DNA of 41,073 nucleotides from Akkermansiaceae bacterium (GCA_025457665.1 JALOTY010000053.1:1-41073); one strand, 5' to 3'; shown: positions 1 through 8,452, counted from the first letter of the stretch. Notes: generated from the letters alone by a model not told the origin. Numbers and translations: made by a program.

Positions 1-67
1 GTGAAACGCTGCAGCGCCGATGGTAGTGAGACGATAGGTCTTGTGAGAGTAGGACGCCGCCAGGTCT
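1..67 (+). rRNA. rrf: 5S ribosomal RNA, 3' part
   Basis: The first 67 bases match the 3' half of bacterial 5S rRNA. They start with GTGAAACGCTGCAGCGCCGA and continue through the conserved GATGGTAGTG and GAGAGTAGGACGCCGCCAGG blocks, which correspond to about positions 54-118 of the E. coli molecule. The closing GCCAGG would pair with the 5' end of the molecule, which lies outside the window. A strong intrinsic terminator follows at once, so this is the distal end of an rRNA operon transcribed rightward. Open reading frames across it are spurious. Confidence 0.9.
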
Positions 68-68
68 A

Positions 69-108
69 TGCCCGGCATCTTGGAAACAAGGTGCCGGGCA
101 CTTTTTTT
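69..108 (+). terminator. Intrinsic terminator of the rRNA operon
   Basis: A 13-bp stem (69-81 with 88-100, one G-U pair) closes the six-base loop GGAAAC. It is followed by C and seven T residues at 102-108. It sits two bases after the 5S rRNA. It is the only canonical Rho-independent terminator with a clean T-tract that I see in the window. Confidence 0.92.
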
Positions 109-402
109 GCCCGGATCGGAAGGATTTCCATTGCCCTGCACGGTCATTGCCCCGCACGGAGCGATGGGAACGACGAAAGGATCGAAATCGACGAAAGGGA
201 GCGGGTCTCAATCTGCCCCCAAGCTGCCATGGAACCACGGATGGGCACGGATGGGCACGGATCTTGAAAAGGCTGGGGGAGTTTCCAGCGAGTGAAGAAG
301 CATGCCCTCGGTAATGGTGGCGGGCGGTTAAGGATGAGGAGTCCTTCGAATTGAACCTTGGCACGCTTCCTCCCTGTCGGCACCATTGGCGCACGGGAAG
401 CG
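109..402. other. Intergenic region between 5S rRNA and FkbM gene
   Basis: About 290 bases without a supported gene. I see no tRNA fold and no convincing promoter. The short word GACGAAAGG occurs twice (173-181 and 190-198), and a 10-bp-period repeat lies at 233-263. A TTG at 358 would extend the FkbM frame by 15 codons, but it has no ribosome-binding site and the added residues do not resemble the family. Confidence 0.6.
233..263. repeat. Short 10-bp-period tandem repeat
   Basis: Two exact copies of ATGGGCACGG (241-250 and 251-260) are flanked by AACCACGG on the left and ATC on the right. The result is a 31-base element with one repeat per helical turn. From memory, words of this style recur as dispersed intergenic repeats in several bacterial genomes. 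Only one copy is visible here, so dispersal cannot be judged from the window. Confidence 0.6.
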
Positions 403-1326
403 ATGAAAGTGAGCCTCTACAAACGTTTCGAAAAAGCCTTCAAGGAGGCCTATCTCACCCCTCTGACTTTGCTGAGATACGGCACGCTACGCCCGCAAAA
501 GGCGCGGCTGCATGGGAGTCCGCATTGGATCTACATCGATCCCAGTGATCCCTGTGCGATCAAGAAGGTGGTTCATGAACCACTGCGTGGAAAGGTCTCG
601 GACAATCTGGTTTTCTGGCGGGATTTCACCGCTCATCTGAGGCCGAATCTGATTGTTGATGTCGGCCTCAATTACGGTGAGTGCCTCTTTGGGACGGATT
701 ACGGACCGGAGGTCCGCATGTTTGGATTCGAAGCCAACCCCCGCCTGATCCCCCACCTGGAAAAAAGCCGCGAGAGCCATCCAGCGGGTGAACGGATGAA
801 GATCACGAATTGTCTTGTTTCAGATGTGGCGGCCGATGACGTGCCCTTTCTGGTGAACCCGGATTGGAGTGGAAGCTCATCGGCGGTTCGGGAGCTGAAC
901 GACAGGCCGGAGGCGATCGAATTCAAGTTGCCGGCAAGAACCATTGATTCAGTGGTTCCCGCGGAAACGGCGGCTGGTGCGAGGCTTCTCTTCAAGATGG
1001 ACATCGAGGGCTACGAGAGCCGTGCCTTGAAGGGGTTTGTTGAAACGCTTGAGCGGGTATCGCTGGCCGTGGGCTTCATTGAGTTCGACGGGCAATACAT
1101 TCGATGGGCGGGTGAGGATCCGAACGATTATCTGGGCTGGCTTCAGCAGCGGTTCCGAACCTACCGTTTGGTCTCCATCAAGGCGAAGGCACTTCGCGAG
1201 ATCCAGAGGTTCGAGGAATTGCCCAAACTTCATGGCGACCCGAATCGGGTGCATGTGGATCTGGTGTTGGTGAGCCGCGATGCGGGAGATGGATGGCTGG
1301 CGCCGGGATGGACGATTCAGGCATGA
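403..1326 (+). CDS. FkbM family SAM-dependent methyltransferase
   Basis: A 307-residue protein. Residues 85-93 (VDVGLNYGE) form the glycine-rich SAM-binding motif I of the Rossmann fold, and FEAN at 109-112 is the acidic end of the second strand. KMDIEGYE at 198-205 is the hallmark FkbM motif. The family O-methylates sugars and other hydroxyl groups, and many members sit in polysaccharide or glycolipid loci. The ATG at 403 is chosen because GGGAAG lies just upstream; the frame could open earlier at TTG 358. The stop overlaps the next small ORF as ATGA, and MBOAT and SGNH-like genes follow. A role in decorating a surface glycan is inferred from these neighbours. The substrate is unknown. Confidence 0.85.
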   Translation: MKVSLYKRFEKAFKEAYLTPLTLLRYGTLRPQKARLHGSPHWIYIDPSDPCAIKKVVHEPLRGKVSDNLVFWRDFTAHLRPNLIVDVGLNYGECLFGTDYGPEVRMFGFEANPRLIPHLEKSRESHPAGERMKITNCLVSDVAADDVPFLVNPDWSGSSSAVRELNDRPEAIEFKLPARTIDSVVPAETAAGARLLFKMDIEGYESRALKGFVETLERVSLAVGFIEFDGQYIRWAGEDPNDYLGWLQQRFRTYRLVSIKAKALREIQRFEELPKLHGDPNRVHVDLVLVSRDAGDGWLAPGWTIQA

Positions 1327-1490
1327 GCGAGCTGCTGCCATTTGCGTTGATCGAGGAGGGAAATCGAAAGGGAACGGGCACGGATCCGGAGTGTTTCCTT
1401 GATGGCATTCATCTGTCTCAGAGGCTGATGCCTGCCGCAGCACGAGCCATGCATGCAAGTGGTCGACGGGGAGAAGGTGGGCGGGATTAA
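1323..1490 (+). CDS. Possible 55-aa ORF resembling the end of an SGNH-type protein
   Basis: This small frame starts inside the FkbM stop codon (ATGA overlap) and ends six bases before the MBOAT start, so it fills the gap almost exactly. The peptide is short and has no signal sequence. It contains FLDGIHLSQRL, which resembles the C-terminal Asp-x-x-His block of SGNH/GDSL-like proteins; the SGNH-like protein further downstream has the comparable DTFHATPRLG. It could be a coupled small gene, the remnant of a decayed SGNH gene, or chance. There is no strong ribosome-binding site. I regard it as plausible but unproven. Confidence 0.35.
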   Translation: MSELLPFALIEEGNRKGTGTDPECFLDGIHLSQRLMPAAARAMHASGRRGEGGRD

Positions 1491-1496
1491 GAGCCG

Positions 1497-3023
1497 ATGT
1501 TGTTCAACAGTTACACGTTCCTGTTGCTTTTCCTGCCGGTGGTGTTGGCGGGGTTTCTCGTGTTGCGACGTCTGCCCGGGAGGGCTTGGGTTTGGTGGCT
1601 GGCAGTGGCGAGTTTGTTTTACTACGGGTCCTGGAATCCCGATCCGCGCGAGCCGTGGTCACCCCTTTGGTTGTTCCTGATCTTGGCCTCCTGCGCGGTG
1701 AACTTTCTTTTGGGGAGGGGAATTTCCGGCAAGGGGGCTGGGTCCAGACCGATGCTCGTGATCGGGGTCGTGGTGAACCTCGCGGTGCTGGCATGGTTCA
1801 AGTATGCCGGACTCTTCGACAAGACCTGGTTGGCCTTGACCGGGGGAGATGCGGGCTTGCCGGACGTGATCCTGCCCTTGGGGATCTCGTTTTTCACGTT
1901 CCAGCAGATCGCCTATCTCGTGGATGCCTCGCGCGGCGAGACAGCGGAGTACCGCTTCGGCGACTATCTTCTGTTTGTGACCTTTTTTCCCCAGTTGATT
2001 GCCGGGCCCATTGTGCACCACAAGGAGGTCATGCCCCAGTTCAATTCCGGGCGGGGTATCGGCTGGGCGCGGCATTTCCCGGTGGGTTTTGCGATTCTGC
2101 TGGTGGGTTTGTTCAAGAAGATCGCAGTGGCCGATCCTTGTGCGCAGATCGCCAATCCTTTGTTTGAACTCGCTGCATCGGGAGATCGACCGCTGACGAT
2201 GGTGGAGGCATGGACGGCGGCGGTAGCTTATGCGATGCAGATCTATTTCGACTTTTCCGGTTATTCGGACATGGCGATCGGAGCGGCCCGGATGTTCGGG
2301 ATCCGCCTGCCGGTGAATTTTGCGTCACCTTACAAGGCGGCGAGTATCGCTGATTTCTGGCGGCGATGGCATATCACGCTGTCGAGATTTCTGCGGGACT
2401 ATCTTTACATCCCACTGGGGGGGAATCGGCATGGTGTGGTGAGGAGATATGGAAATCTGCTGTTGACCATGGTTCTTGGCGGCTTGTGGCACGGTGCGGG
2501 GTGGACTTTTCTTCTCTGGGGGTTTCTCCATGGCATTTGTCTTTGTGTGAATCATGGCTGGAGCCATCTCCGGGCGCGGATGTCCTGGCGGGCTTTGCCG
2601 AAAGGGCTCGGGCAGACGCTGACCTTTCTCGCGGTCCTGGTGGCCTGGGTTCCTTTTCGCGCAGGGAATTTCGAGCTGAGGGCAGAGGGCTCCACGGGCG
2701 ATGCCCTTGCTGCCACGAAGGCGATCCTTGGATCGATGTTTGGCGCGGAAGGTTTGTCCGGACTTCCGGACAAAGCTTCGCGGGTCATCGCGAGTCGGGA
2801 TCCGCTTTTGGTCATCATTCCATTGCTGGCTTGTTTCCTTCTTCCTTCCACGCAGGAAATCTTCCGCCGGTATCGGCCATGTCATGAACGCCTTCCTCGC
2901 GCCGGCCGGCGTTGGTGGCATTGGCGGCCTAGCCCCTTCTTTACGGTAGCCACGCTGGTTTTGCTGTTGGTGGTCGGATTGAATTTCGACAAGGTTAGCG
3001 AATTCATCTATTTCCAGTTTTAA
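1497..3023 (+). CDS. MBOAT family O-acyltransferase (AlgI-like)
   Basis: A 508-residue polytopic inner-membrane protein. The N-terminus (LFNSYTFLLLFLPVVL) is typical of AlgI-like members. The MBOAT core follows: PLGISFFTFQQIAYLVD at 127-143, FFPQLIAGPI at 163-172, YFDFSGYSDMAIG at 250-262, and FWRRWHITLSRFLRDYLYIP at 287-306, which contains the conserved His292. GGLWHGAGW at 328-336 carries the presumed catalytic His332. AlgI-like enzymes move acyl groups across the membrane onto exported polysaccharides. The SGNH-like gene starts six bases downstream, as is usual for two-component O-acetylation systems. The acceptor glycan cannot be told from the window. The length is normal for the family and no defect is visible. 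Confidence 0.92.
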   Translation: MLFNSYTFLLLFLPVVLAGFLVLRRLPGRAWVWWLAVASLFYYGSWNPDPREPWSPLWLFLILASCAVNFLLGRGISGKGAGSRPMLVIGVVVNLAVLAWFKYAGLFDKTWLALTGGDAGLPDVILPLGISFFTFQQIAYLVDASRGETAEYRFGDYLLFVTFFPQLIAGPIVHHKEVMPQFNSGRGIGWARHFPVGFAILLVGLFKKIAVADPCAQIANPLFELAASGDRPLTMVEAWTAAVAYAMQIYFDFSGYSDMAIGAARMFGIRLPVNFASPYKAASIADFWRRWHITLSRFLRDYLYIPLGGNRHGVVRRYGNLLLTMVLGGLWHGAGWTFLLWGFLHGICLCVNHGWSHLRARMSWRALPKGLGQTLTFLAVLVAWVPFRAGNFELRAEGSTGDALAATKAILGSMFGAEGLSGLPDKASRVIASRDPLLVIIPLLACFLLPSTQEIFRRYRPCHERLPRAGRRWWHWRPSPFFTVATLVLLLVVGLNFDKVSEFIYFQF

Positions 3024-3029
3024 CGAGCG

Positions 3030-4187
3030 ATGAAGGCGTTGCAACGACAGATGAAGTTCCTGCTTGGCGTTGTCGCGGGCTTGGTGGTGATTGGATTTCT
3101 CCTGAATACCTGGGTCAACCCCTGGCGGGTGACCCCGATGCCTTGGTCATCGGCCAAGCTCGATGAATTCCGAACGATCGACAATGCCTGGAATCGGACT
3201 GCAAAGGCAGGGTTGCTGAGGTCTGGCGATTGGGATGCGGCGATTTTCGGGTCATCGCGTGTGGACATCGCGTTTGATCCGGAGCATCCGCTGTTCGACG
3301 GGATGCGCTGTGTGAATCTCGGATTGAACGCCGCGAATCTGGTGGAGAATCAGCGGATTTTCGATGAGTTCATGAAGGTTTCCAAACCGCGTTTGGTGGT
3401 TTTTGCGATCGACCCGGGTGATCTCACCACGGAGCCGTGGAAATCCAATCCCACGGACTTTTCGCTTTCGCCCCTTGACCCTTCCGCGGCACCGGTGGAG
3501 CGGGAATGCCGATATCGTTTCGGGGTATCGACTTTGAAGGCATCAATTGAGACTTTGGGGCGCGCGTTTCGCAAGGAACCGGGCAGCCATACAGTCCGAG
3601 GTTTCCGCCGGGAGAGTCCCTTTCCCGAAGACACGCGTGGGCTGATCTCGGGCCTCTACAGCGCGACCACGGTGCGATTGGTGAGAGATCGGGATCGCTG
3701 TGGGGGTGTGGACATGGAGAAGCGGAGGCTGCTTGAAGATGTCGTCCGACAATGCCGTGAGAGAGGGGTGAGCTTGGTGCTCTTGCTGACGCCGAATCAT
3801 GCGCTTTTCCAGGCCAGCCCGGGAGTCATGGGGGGGAGTGATCCGTATTTTGCGTGGGATCGGGAGGAACTGGCAAGGCATGCGGGCCCGGGCGTGGAGG
3901 TTTGGGACTTTCTGGATGGGCATGAGATCAGCACCGAGGCAATGCCGGAGGGGCAAGGGCATTTTGAATGGTGGATCGACACCTTCCATGCGACTCCACG
4001 CTTGGGCAGCCTTGTGCTGGACCGGATCGCGGGTCGTCCCGGGGATTTCGGCGTGAAACTGCAACCAAGCGGTGTGGCGGAGCGGGTGAGGGAGGTCGAA
4101 CGAGAGCTATCGGCATGGCGTGAGGCGCGGGCGGCGGATCATCGATTTCTCGAGGAAGCTCTGCTGCGATACACAGCGGAGCGATGA
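3030..4187 (+). CDS. SGNH-like membrane-anchored partner of the MBOAT
   Basis: A 385-residue protein with one N-terminal membrane segment (about residues 9-29) and a long extracytoplasmic domain. AIFGSSRVDI at 71-80 matches block I of SGNH-fold proteins (Gly-x-Ser-Arg). Asp317-Thr-Phe-His320 gives the C-terminal Asp-x-x-His pair. Overall the layout is like AlgJ/AlgX/DltD-type partners that complete O-acylation on the outer face of the membrane. The gene starts six bases after the MBOAT stop, which supports one transcript and one pathway. The C-terminal 40 residues are charged and helical. The general assignment rests on context plus these two motifs; I do not recognise the exact family. Confidence 0.72.
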   Translation: MKALQRQMKFLLGVVAGLVVIGFLLNTWVNPWRVTPMPWSSAKLDEFRTIDNAWNRTAKAGLLRSGDWDAAIFGSSRVDIAFDPEHPLFDGMRCVNLGLNAANLVENQRIFDEFMKVSKPRLVVFAIDPGDLTTEPWKSNPTDFSLSPLDPSAAPVERECRYRFGVSTLKASIETLGRAFRKEPGSHTVRGFRRESPFPEDTRGLISGLYSATTVRLVRDRDRCGGVDMEKRRLLEDVVRQCRERGVSLVLLLTPNHALFQASPGVMGGSDPYFAWDREELARHAGPGVEVWDFLDGHEISTEAMPEGQGHFEWWIDTFHATPRLGSLVLDRIAGRPGDFGVKLQPSGVAERVREVERELSAWREARAADHRFLEEALLRYTAER

Positions 4188-4249
4188 TTTCATCGTGAGC
4201 GTGCGGGTTGGGCTGGCCATGACGGTTCGGCCATGGCAGTGAGCTGCTC

Positions 4250-5365
4250 ATGTCACGCCTCGCCGCCAGAACCCAGCTCATCGATGCCTCGGGCATCCGC
4301 AAGGTATTCGATCTCGCCCGTCACATGAAGGATCCGATCAATCTTTCGATCGGCCAACCGGACTTCGATGTGCCGCCGGAAATCAAGCGGGCCGCCCATG
4401 CGGCGATCGATGCCGGGCGGAACACCTACACGCCGACCCAGGGACTTGCCGAGTTGCGCGACATGCTGCGTGCGGATGAAAAGGCATTCACCGGCAGGGA
4501 TTGGAAGGAGAGCGAGCTGCTGATCACCTCCGGAGTGAGTGGCGGATTGTTTCTCGCCTTGTTGGCCCTGGTGGACGATGGCGACGAAGTGATCGTTCCG
4601 GATCCATATTTCGTGATGTACAAACATCTCGTGCGCCTTTTTGGAGGGAAGCCGGTGTATCTCGATACCTATGGTGCGAATTTCGGGATCGATCCGGAGC
4701 GCTTGGAATCCCTGATCACTCCGCGGACGAAAATGCTTTTGTTGAATTCCCCTGCGAATCCGACTGGCCGCATTCTTTCACGGGCCGAGTTGGAAGCGGT
4801 GGCAGCGGTTTGTCGCAAACATGGCGTGCTGGTGATCAGCGATGAGATCTATCGTCAGTTTGCCTACACGGAAATGGTGTCGATGGCCGAGGTGTATGAG
4901 GACACGCTTGTTCTTGCGGGTCACTCGAAGGCCTACGGCATGACCGGGTGGAGACTGGGCTATGCCTGTGGCTCCGAGGAAATCATCGGAGCCATGGCGA
5001 AGGTTCAGCAATACAGCTTTGTCTGCGCGCCATCGGTGACCCAGTGGGCGGCCTTGGCGGCGCCGGAAGTCGTGCTGGAGCCTTACATCGATCAGTATCG
5101 TGAAAAGCGGGACCTGATGGTGGGTCTGTTAGGCGGGACATTCGAGATCGGTCCGCCGGACGGGGCCTTTTACCTTTGGGCGAAAGCGCCCGAGGGTTTC
5201 ACGGGGACGAGTTTCGTGGAAAAGGCCATCGCCAACAACGTGCTGATCATTCCGGGCGGTGTCTTCAGCGAGAAGGATACCCATTTCCGGATGTGTTACA
5301 CCGTGCCCGAAGCCAAGCTGCGGGCCGGTGCCGAGGTGCTGTGCCGGATTGCGGCGGGCGGTTGA
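4250..5365 (+). CDS. Class I/II pyridoxal-phosphate aminotransferase
   Basis: A 371-residue fold-type I aminotransferase of the aspartate-aminotransferase group. Lys227 in HSKAYGMTGWRLGY forms the PLP Schiff base. Asn170 in NSPANPTGR, Asp198 and Tyr201 in SDEIY, and Arg347 in FRMCY match the conserved cofactor and substrate-carboxylate contacts. The N-terminal SIGQPDFDVPPEI and YTPTQGLAELR are typical of the family. The amino-acid substrate cannot be fixed from sequence alone; aspartate or an aromatic/alanine-type substrate is possible. The gene lies 62 bases after the SGNH-like gene and may have its own promoter. It converges on the small lipoprotein gene, leaving seven bases between the stops. 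Confidence 0.92.
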   Translation: MSRLAARTQLIDASGIRKVFDLARHMKDPINLSIGQPDFDVPPEIKRAAHAAIDAGRNTYTPTQGLAELRDMLRADEKAFTGRDWKESELLITSGVSGGLFLALLALVDDGDEVIVPDPYFVMYKHLVRLFGGKPVYLDTYGANFGIDPERLESLITPRTKMLLLNSPANPTGRILSRAELEAVAAVCRKHGVLVISDEIYRQFAYTEMVSMAEVYEDTLVLAGHSKAYGMTGWRLGYACGSEEIIGAMAKVQQYSFVCAPSVTQWAALAAPEVVLEPYIDQYREKRDLMVGLLGGTFEIGPPDGAFYLWAKAPEGFTGTSFVEKAIANNVLIIPGGVFSEKDTHFRMCYTVPEAKLRAGAEVLCRIAAGG

Positions 5366-5372
5366 GGCCTGC

Positions 5373-5621
5373 TCAGCGAATCCAGTAGCGATGGCCACCA
5401 TGGTAATAGCAGGGGCGGCCGTGGTAGTAGTAAACGTCGTGGCCGCGGTGTCTGCGACCGGCGGCAACGCCGAGGGCGGCGGCCCCGACGGCGATGGCGG
5501 CCGCAGCCCCGGGATCCACGCTTTGGACCGGGCGGCCGTAGGCATCGTAGGTGGTCATGCAGGAGGCACCGAGAACGGGGATCAGTAGAAGGGCGGCGAA
5601 TTTGAAGAGGTGGTTTTTCAT
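5373..5621 (-). CDS. Small Gly/His/Tyr-rich predicted lipoprotein
   Basis: An 82-residue protein. A basic start and hydrophobic core (MKNHLFKFAALLLIPVLG) lead into ASC, a slightly atypical lipobox with Cys at residue 21. The mature part holds an Ala/Gly-rich hydrophobic stretch (PGAAAAIAVGAAALGVAAG) that could span or insert into a membrane. A tail rich in Arg, His and Tyr follows (RRHRGHDVYYYHGRPCYYHGG). I do not recognise a family. It stands alone between convergent and co-directional genes with no operon partner. A surface or outer-membrane location is inferred from the signal only. Confidence 0.7.
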   Translation of the reverse strand: MKNHLFKFAALLLIPVLGASCMTTYDAYGRPVQSVDPGAAAAIAVGAAALGVAAGRRHRGHDVYYYHGRPCYYHGGHRYWIR

Positions 5622-5693
5622 GCTGCGATTTCGACGAGTTTCAATGGCAATGTATTCGAAGAAATGCCCTTTGCGAGACGGAAGGCGGTGCCT

Positions 5694-7736
5694 TCAGAAA
5701 TTCCATTCCGCGGTGACCCAGAAGGCCCGGGGCTGACCGTAGGAGCGCGTGCCGTCGCCCGCCAGAGCGGTGGGGATTTCCTCGTCGAAAAGATTTTCGA
5801 TCCTGCCGTGGAGGGAGAGATTTTCGCTGACCTGCCACGAGGAGCCCACACGGACGGTGGTGTAGGAGCCCAGCTCCCGGGTGGCGAGGGCGTCATCGAA
5901 GCGCGATGCGCCATATTCGAGACCAGTGAAAAAGGACCAGCGATCCGAGGCCTGATAGCGGGCATCGGTCATGAGCCGAAGTTCGGGTGCGAGGGGAAAG
6001 GGCTTCCCTTCGAGAAGAGGCTGGGCGGGGGAGGAAGTGAATCGGGTGCGTGAGGCGACCAGGTCGAGACCGAAATCCCAGTTTTCGCTGGCTTGCCAAT
6101 TGAGGCCGAGTTGGACCCCGCCGACCCTGGCATGGGCCACATTCTGCCGGAGTGTGGCCGAGCTGCCGGGCGGGAGGGGGCCGAAGATCGCGGCGATCAT
6201 GGCGGGATCCGTGACGGGAACGTTGGCGATCGCATCGTCGATCCAATGATGAAAGGCATCGAAGCGGATGGTCAGCTCATCGGTGGGCGTCCATTCGATC
6301 CCGCTTTCGAGGCTGAAGAACCTTTCGGGCAACAGAGCCGGGTTGGCCTCCGTGACATCATTCCGAACGCGGAAAGGGCGATGGAGTTCATTGAGATTCG
6401 GCAGGCGGAAGGCCGAGGAAAGGGCGGCGTGAAGCAGCCAATCGACATGGGCCCGGTGTTCGATGCCCAGTGCGGCGGAGGGCTCCCAGTCATCCCGATT
6501 TCCAGGAAAATCGGCGCGCAGCAGGGCGTTGTTAGAGAGGGCTCTTTCGATGCGGCGACCCTTGCTGAGGCGCCAACGATCGATGCGCAGGGAGGCGTCG
6601 ATGCGGGTGTTTTCTGAGCTTTCCCAATCGAGTGCGGCGAACAGTCCGGCGAGGGATTGGTTGCCGCCGGCACGGCGTCGGCGGAAAGTTCCGACGTCTT
6701 CCTGGGTTTCCCCGCTGAGGAAGCGGAAGTCGGTGCCAGCGGTAAGGGCGAGGGCATCATGGAGATCGCGCCGATGGATCAGCGCCGCGCCGATGCCTTC
6801 GCCTGGGACGTGGAACTGGTTCAGGGCGATGGTTTCCGCGGTGCGCGGTGCGTTCACGGATGGGAAGAGGGCGGAGAAACTACGACGTTGGTAGTAGGTC
6901 AGGAGTTGCCAGGAATTGAACTCATCACCGGAGGTCATGCGCAGGGAGGCATCGATCGCCTCGGTGCGATTCTCGGCGAGGGGCGTGCCGTTGCCACGAT
7001 GTTCCTCGTAGAAAGAAAAGCTCGGCGCGATCACGAGATCGGGCGCGGGTGACCACTCGGCGCGGAGCGTGGCTCCGGCGAGGGTGGTATCGAGGCGGCG
7101 GTCGATGGGGCCTCTTTGCCAGTCGGGAACGACATGAAAGCCATCGCTCTGCAGCGTGAAACCGTGAAATGAGATTCCCAGTGGCAGATCCGGATGCATG
7201 CCTTCGGTTCCTGCGGCCGCACCGAGGGTGCCGTGGGAGCCGGCGGTGAGTCTGAGCAGGCTGCGGGAAGAGGAGATGGGCCGGCTGTTGAGTTGGATGG
7301 ATCCTGCGGCGCTCAGATTTCCCCAGAGGCTGGATTGGGAGGAAGGGAGGATCGAGGCGGATTCGAGCGTCCAGGGATCGATGCGGGTCCAATCGACCCA
7401 GCCGCCGAAGGGATCATTTTGCGGGATACCATCGAGAGTGACGAGGCTGCGGGAGGCGGCGGTGGCACCGGTGTTTCTAAGGCTGACTCCGGCGGCGGTG
7501 GGATTGGCAAAAATCCCGGAGGTGGGCCGGTAGAGGGAGAATGATGGATCGGTGGCCAGCAGTTCGTCGAGGCTGCGCGGGGCGAGATCGCGGACATCGT
7601 TTTCCTCCCAGATCGCGATGGGCCGGAGGGTGGGATCGACCCGGGACGCGAGAACGATGGTGGGGGGCAGGGTGTCGGCGGAATCGATGGTAGGATCCGC
7701 GACGGCGAGGGCGAGAAGCAGGGGGTGCGGGATCAT
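5694..7736 (-). CDS. TonB-dependent outer-membrane receptor
   Basis: A 680-residue protein with a short hydrophobic N-terminus, a TonB-box-like segment (PPTIVLASRVD, about residues 24-34) and a plug domain at about 50-160 that includes VSLRNTGATAASRSLVTLDG and LWGNLSAAGSIQL. A 22-strand-type beta-barrel follows, with alternating aromatic strands. The last residues, FWVTAEWNF, end in the C-terminal Phe expected for BAM insertion. Such receptors import siderophores, cobalamin or oligosaccharides using TonB energy; the ligand is not evident. The start codon directly abuts the stop of the upstream membrane-protein gene (TGA then ATG), so the two are very likely translationally coupled. No ExbBD/TonB genes are in view. 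The C-terminal strands resemble BtuB/FhuA-like small receptors, not SusC. Confidence 0.9.
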   Translation of the reverse strand: MIPHPLLLALAVADPTIDSADTLPPTIVLASRVDPTLRPIAIWEENDVRDLAPRSLDELLATDPSFSLYRPTSGIFANPTAAGVSLRNTGATAASRSLVTLDGIPQNDPFGGWVDWTRIDPWTLESASILPSSQSSLWGNLSAAGSIQLNSRPISSSRSLLRLTAGSHGTLGAAAGTEGMHPDLPLGISFHGFTLQSDGFHVVPDWQRGPIDRRLDTTLAGATLRAEWSPAPDLVIAPSFSFYEEHRGNGTPLAENRTEAIDASLRMTSGDEFNSWQLLTYYQRRSFSALFPSVNAPRTAETIALNQFHVPGEGIGAALIHRRDLHDALALTAGTDFRFLSGETQEDVGTFRRRRAGGNQSLAGLFAALDWESSENTRIDASLRIDRWRLSKGRRIERALSNNALLRADFPGNRDDWEPSAALGIEHRAHVDWLLHAALSSAFRLPNLNELHRPFRVRNDVTEANPALLPERFFSLESGIEWTPTDELTIRFDAFHHWIDDAIANVPVTDPAMIAAIFGPLPPGSSATLRQNVAHARVGGVQLGLNWQASENWDFGLDLVASRTRFTSSPAQPLLEGKPFPLAPELRLMTDARYQASDRWSFFTGLEYGASRFDDALATRELGSYTTVRVGSSWQVSENLSLHGRIENLFDEEIPTALAGDGTRSYGQPRAFWVTAEWNF

Positions 7737-8354
7737 TCAGTAACCGCGCCAGAAAAGGAAGGCGCAGGCGGTGACGGCGATGCCGTAGCCGAGTCCAGCG
7801 GTGGCGAGAGTCCTCCAGCGACCTTGATGGGCGGTGGCCCAGGTGATGAGGTCACGGAACAAGTAGGGCATGCCGACGCAGTAAAGGGATGCGACGATGA
7901 CCGCGTAGGTGTAAATCGGAATGAGCAGGCGGGAGGTGGGCTCCTTGAGGAAAGCGGATTCGAGCAGGGGGGCGGCGACCATCAGTCCCAGCAAGCCGAG
8001 GGCGCGAACGGCGAGAAACTCTTTGATGGCGATGCTGAGTAGAATGATGAGCGCCGGCACGGCGAGGCGGAGGATGGGTTTGGCGGCGTTGAATTGATCG
8101 CCGAGGTCCATGGCGAGGGCGTTGAGTGGCCCATTGCCGGGCTTGGCGACCAGCAACCAGAACCAGACGAGGCCGATACCGATGAGGATTTGGCCGAGCT
8201 TTTCGTTTCGTGGGAAACGACGCAGGAATTTCTGCACCGGCTCGGGACGCAGGAGCATGAGCAAGTGGCCGCCGATCAGGGCGAGGCCGAGCGCCAGGCC
8301 GGTGCCGAAGAGCGGCAAGGTCTCGTAGGGGTGCATCGCTTGGGCGGCGTCCAT
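7737..8354 (-). CDS. Uncharacterised polytopic membrane protein coupled to the TonB receptor
   Basis: A 205-residue protein with about five or six predicted membrane segments: near residues 11-37 (LFGTGLALGLALIGGHLLMLL), 52-68, 92-107 (LAVPALIILLSIAIKEF), 113-130, 142-160 and 180-202. Short charged loops separate them, among them RPEPVQKFLRRFPRNEK. I do not recognise a domain. Its TGA stop is immediately followed by the ATG of the receptor, so the pair probably acts together. It might be an inner-membrane accessory or transport component for the receptor ligand, but this is only inferred from coupling. Met7 (8336) is an alternative start; neither start has a clear Shine-Dalgarno sequence. Confidence 0.75.
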   Translation of the reverse strand: MDAAQAMHPYETLPLFGTGLALGLALIGGHLLMLLRPEPVQKFLRRFPRNEKLGQILIGIGLVWFWLLVAKPGNGPLNALAMDLGDQFNAAKPILRLAVPALIILLSIAIKEFLAVRALGLLGLMVAAPLLESAFLKEPTSRLLIPIYTYAVIVASLYCVGMPYLFRDLITWATAHQGRWRTLATAGLGYGIAVTACAFLFWRGY

Positions 8355-8452
8355 GTGCCGGGGGAGATAGGGCAGGGGACACGGGGAGGAAAGCGGAAAA
8401 AGCCCGGGCCAGAGATGCCGTTCAGAAGAGAAATGCGAACCGGTTCGGCGGG

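Noticed and set aside
4212..4238. GCCATG/CATGGC inverted repeat after the SGNH-like gene
   Set aside because: Only six pairs, overlapping a direct repeat of GCCATG, with no T-run.
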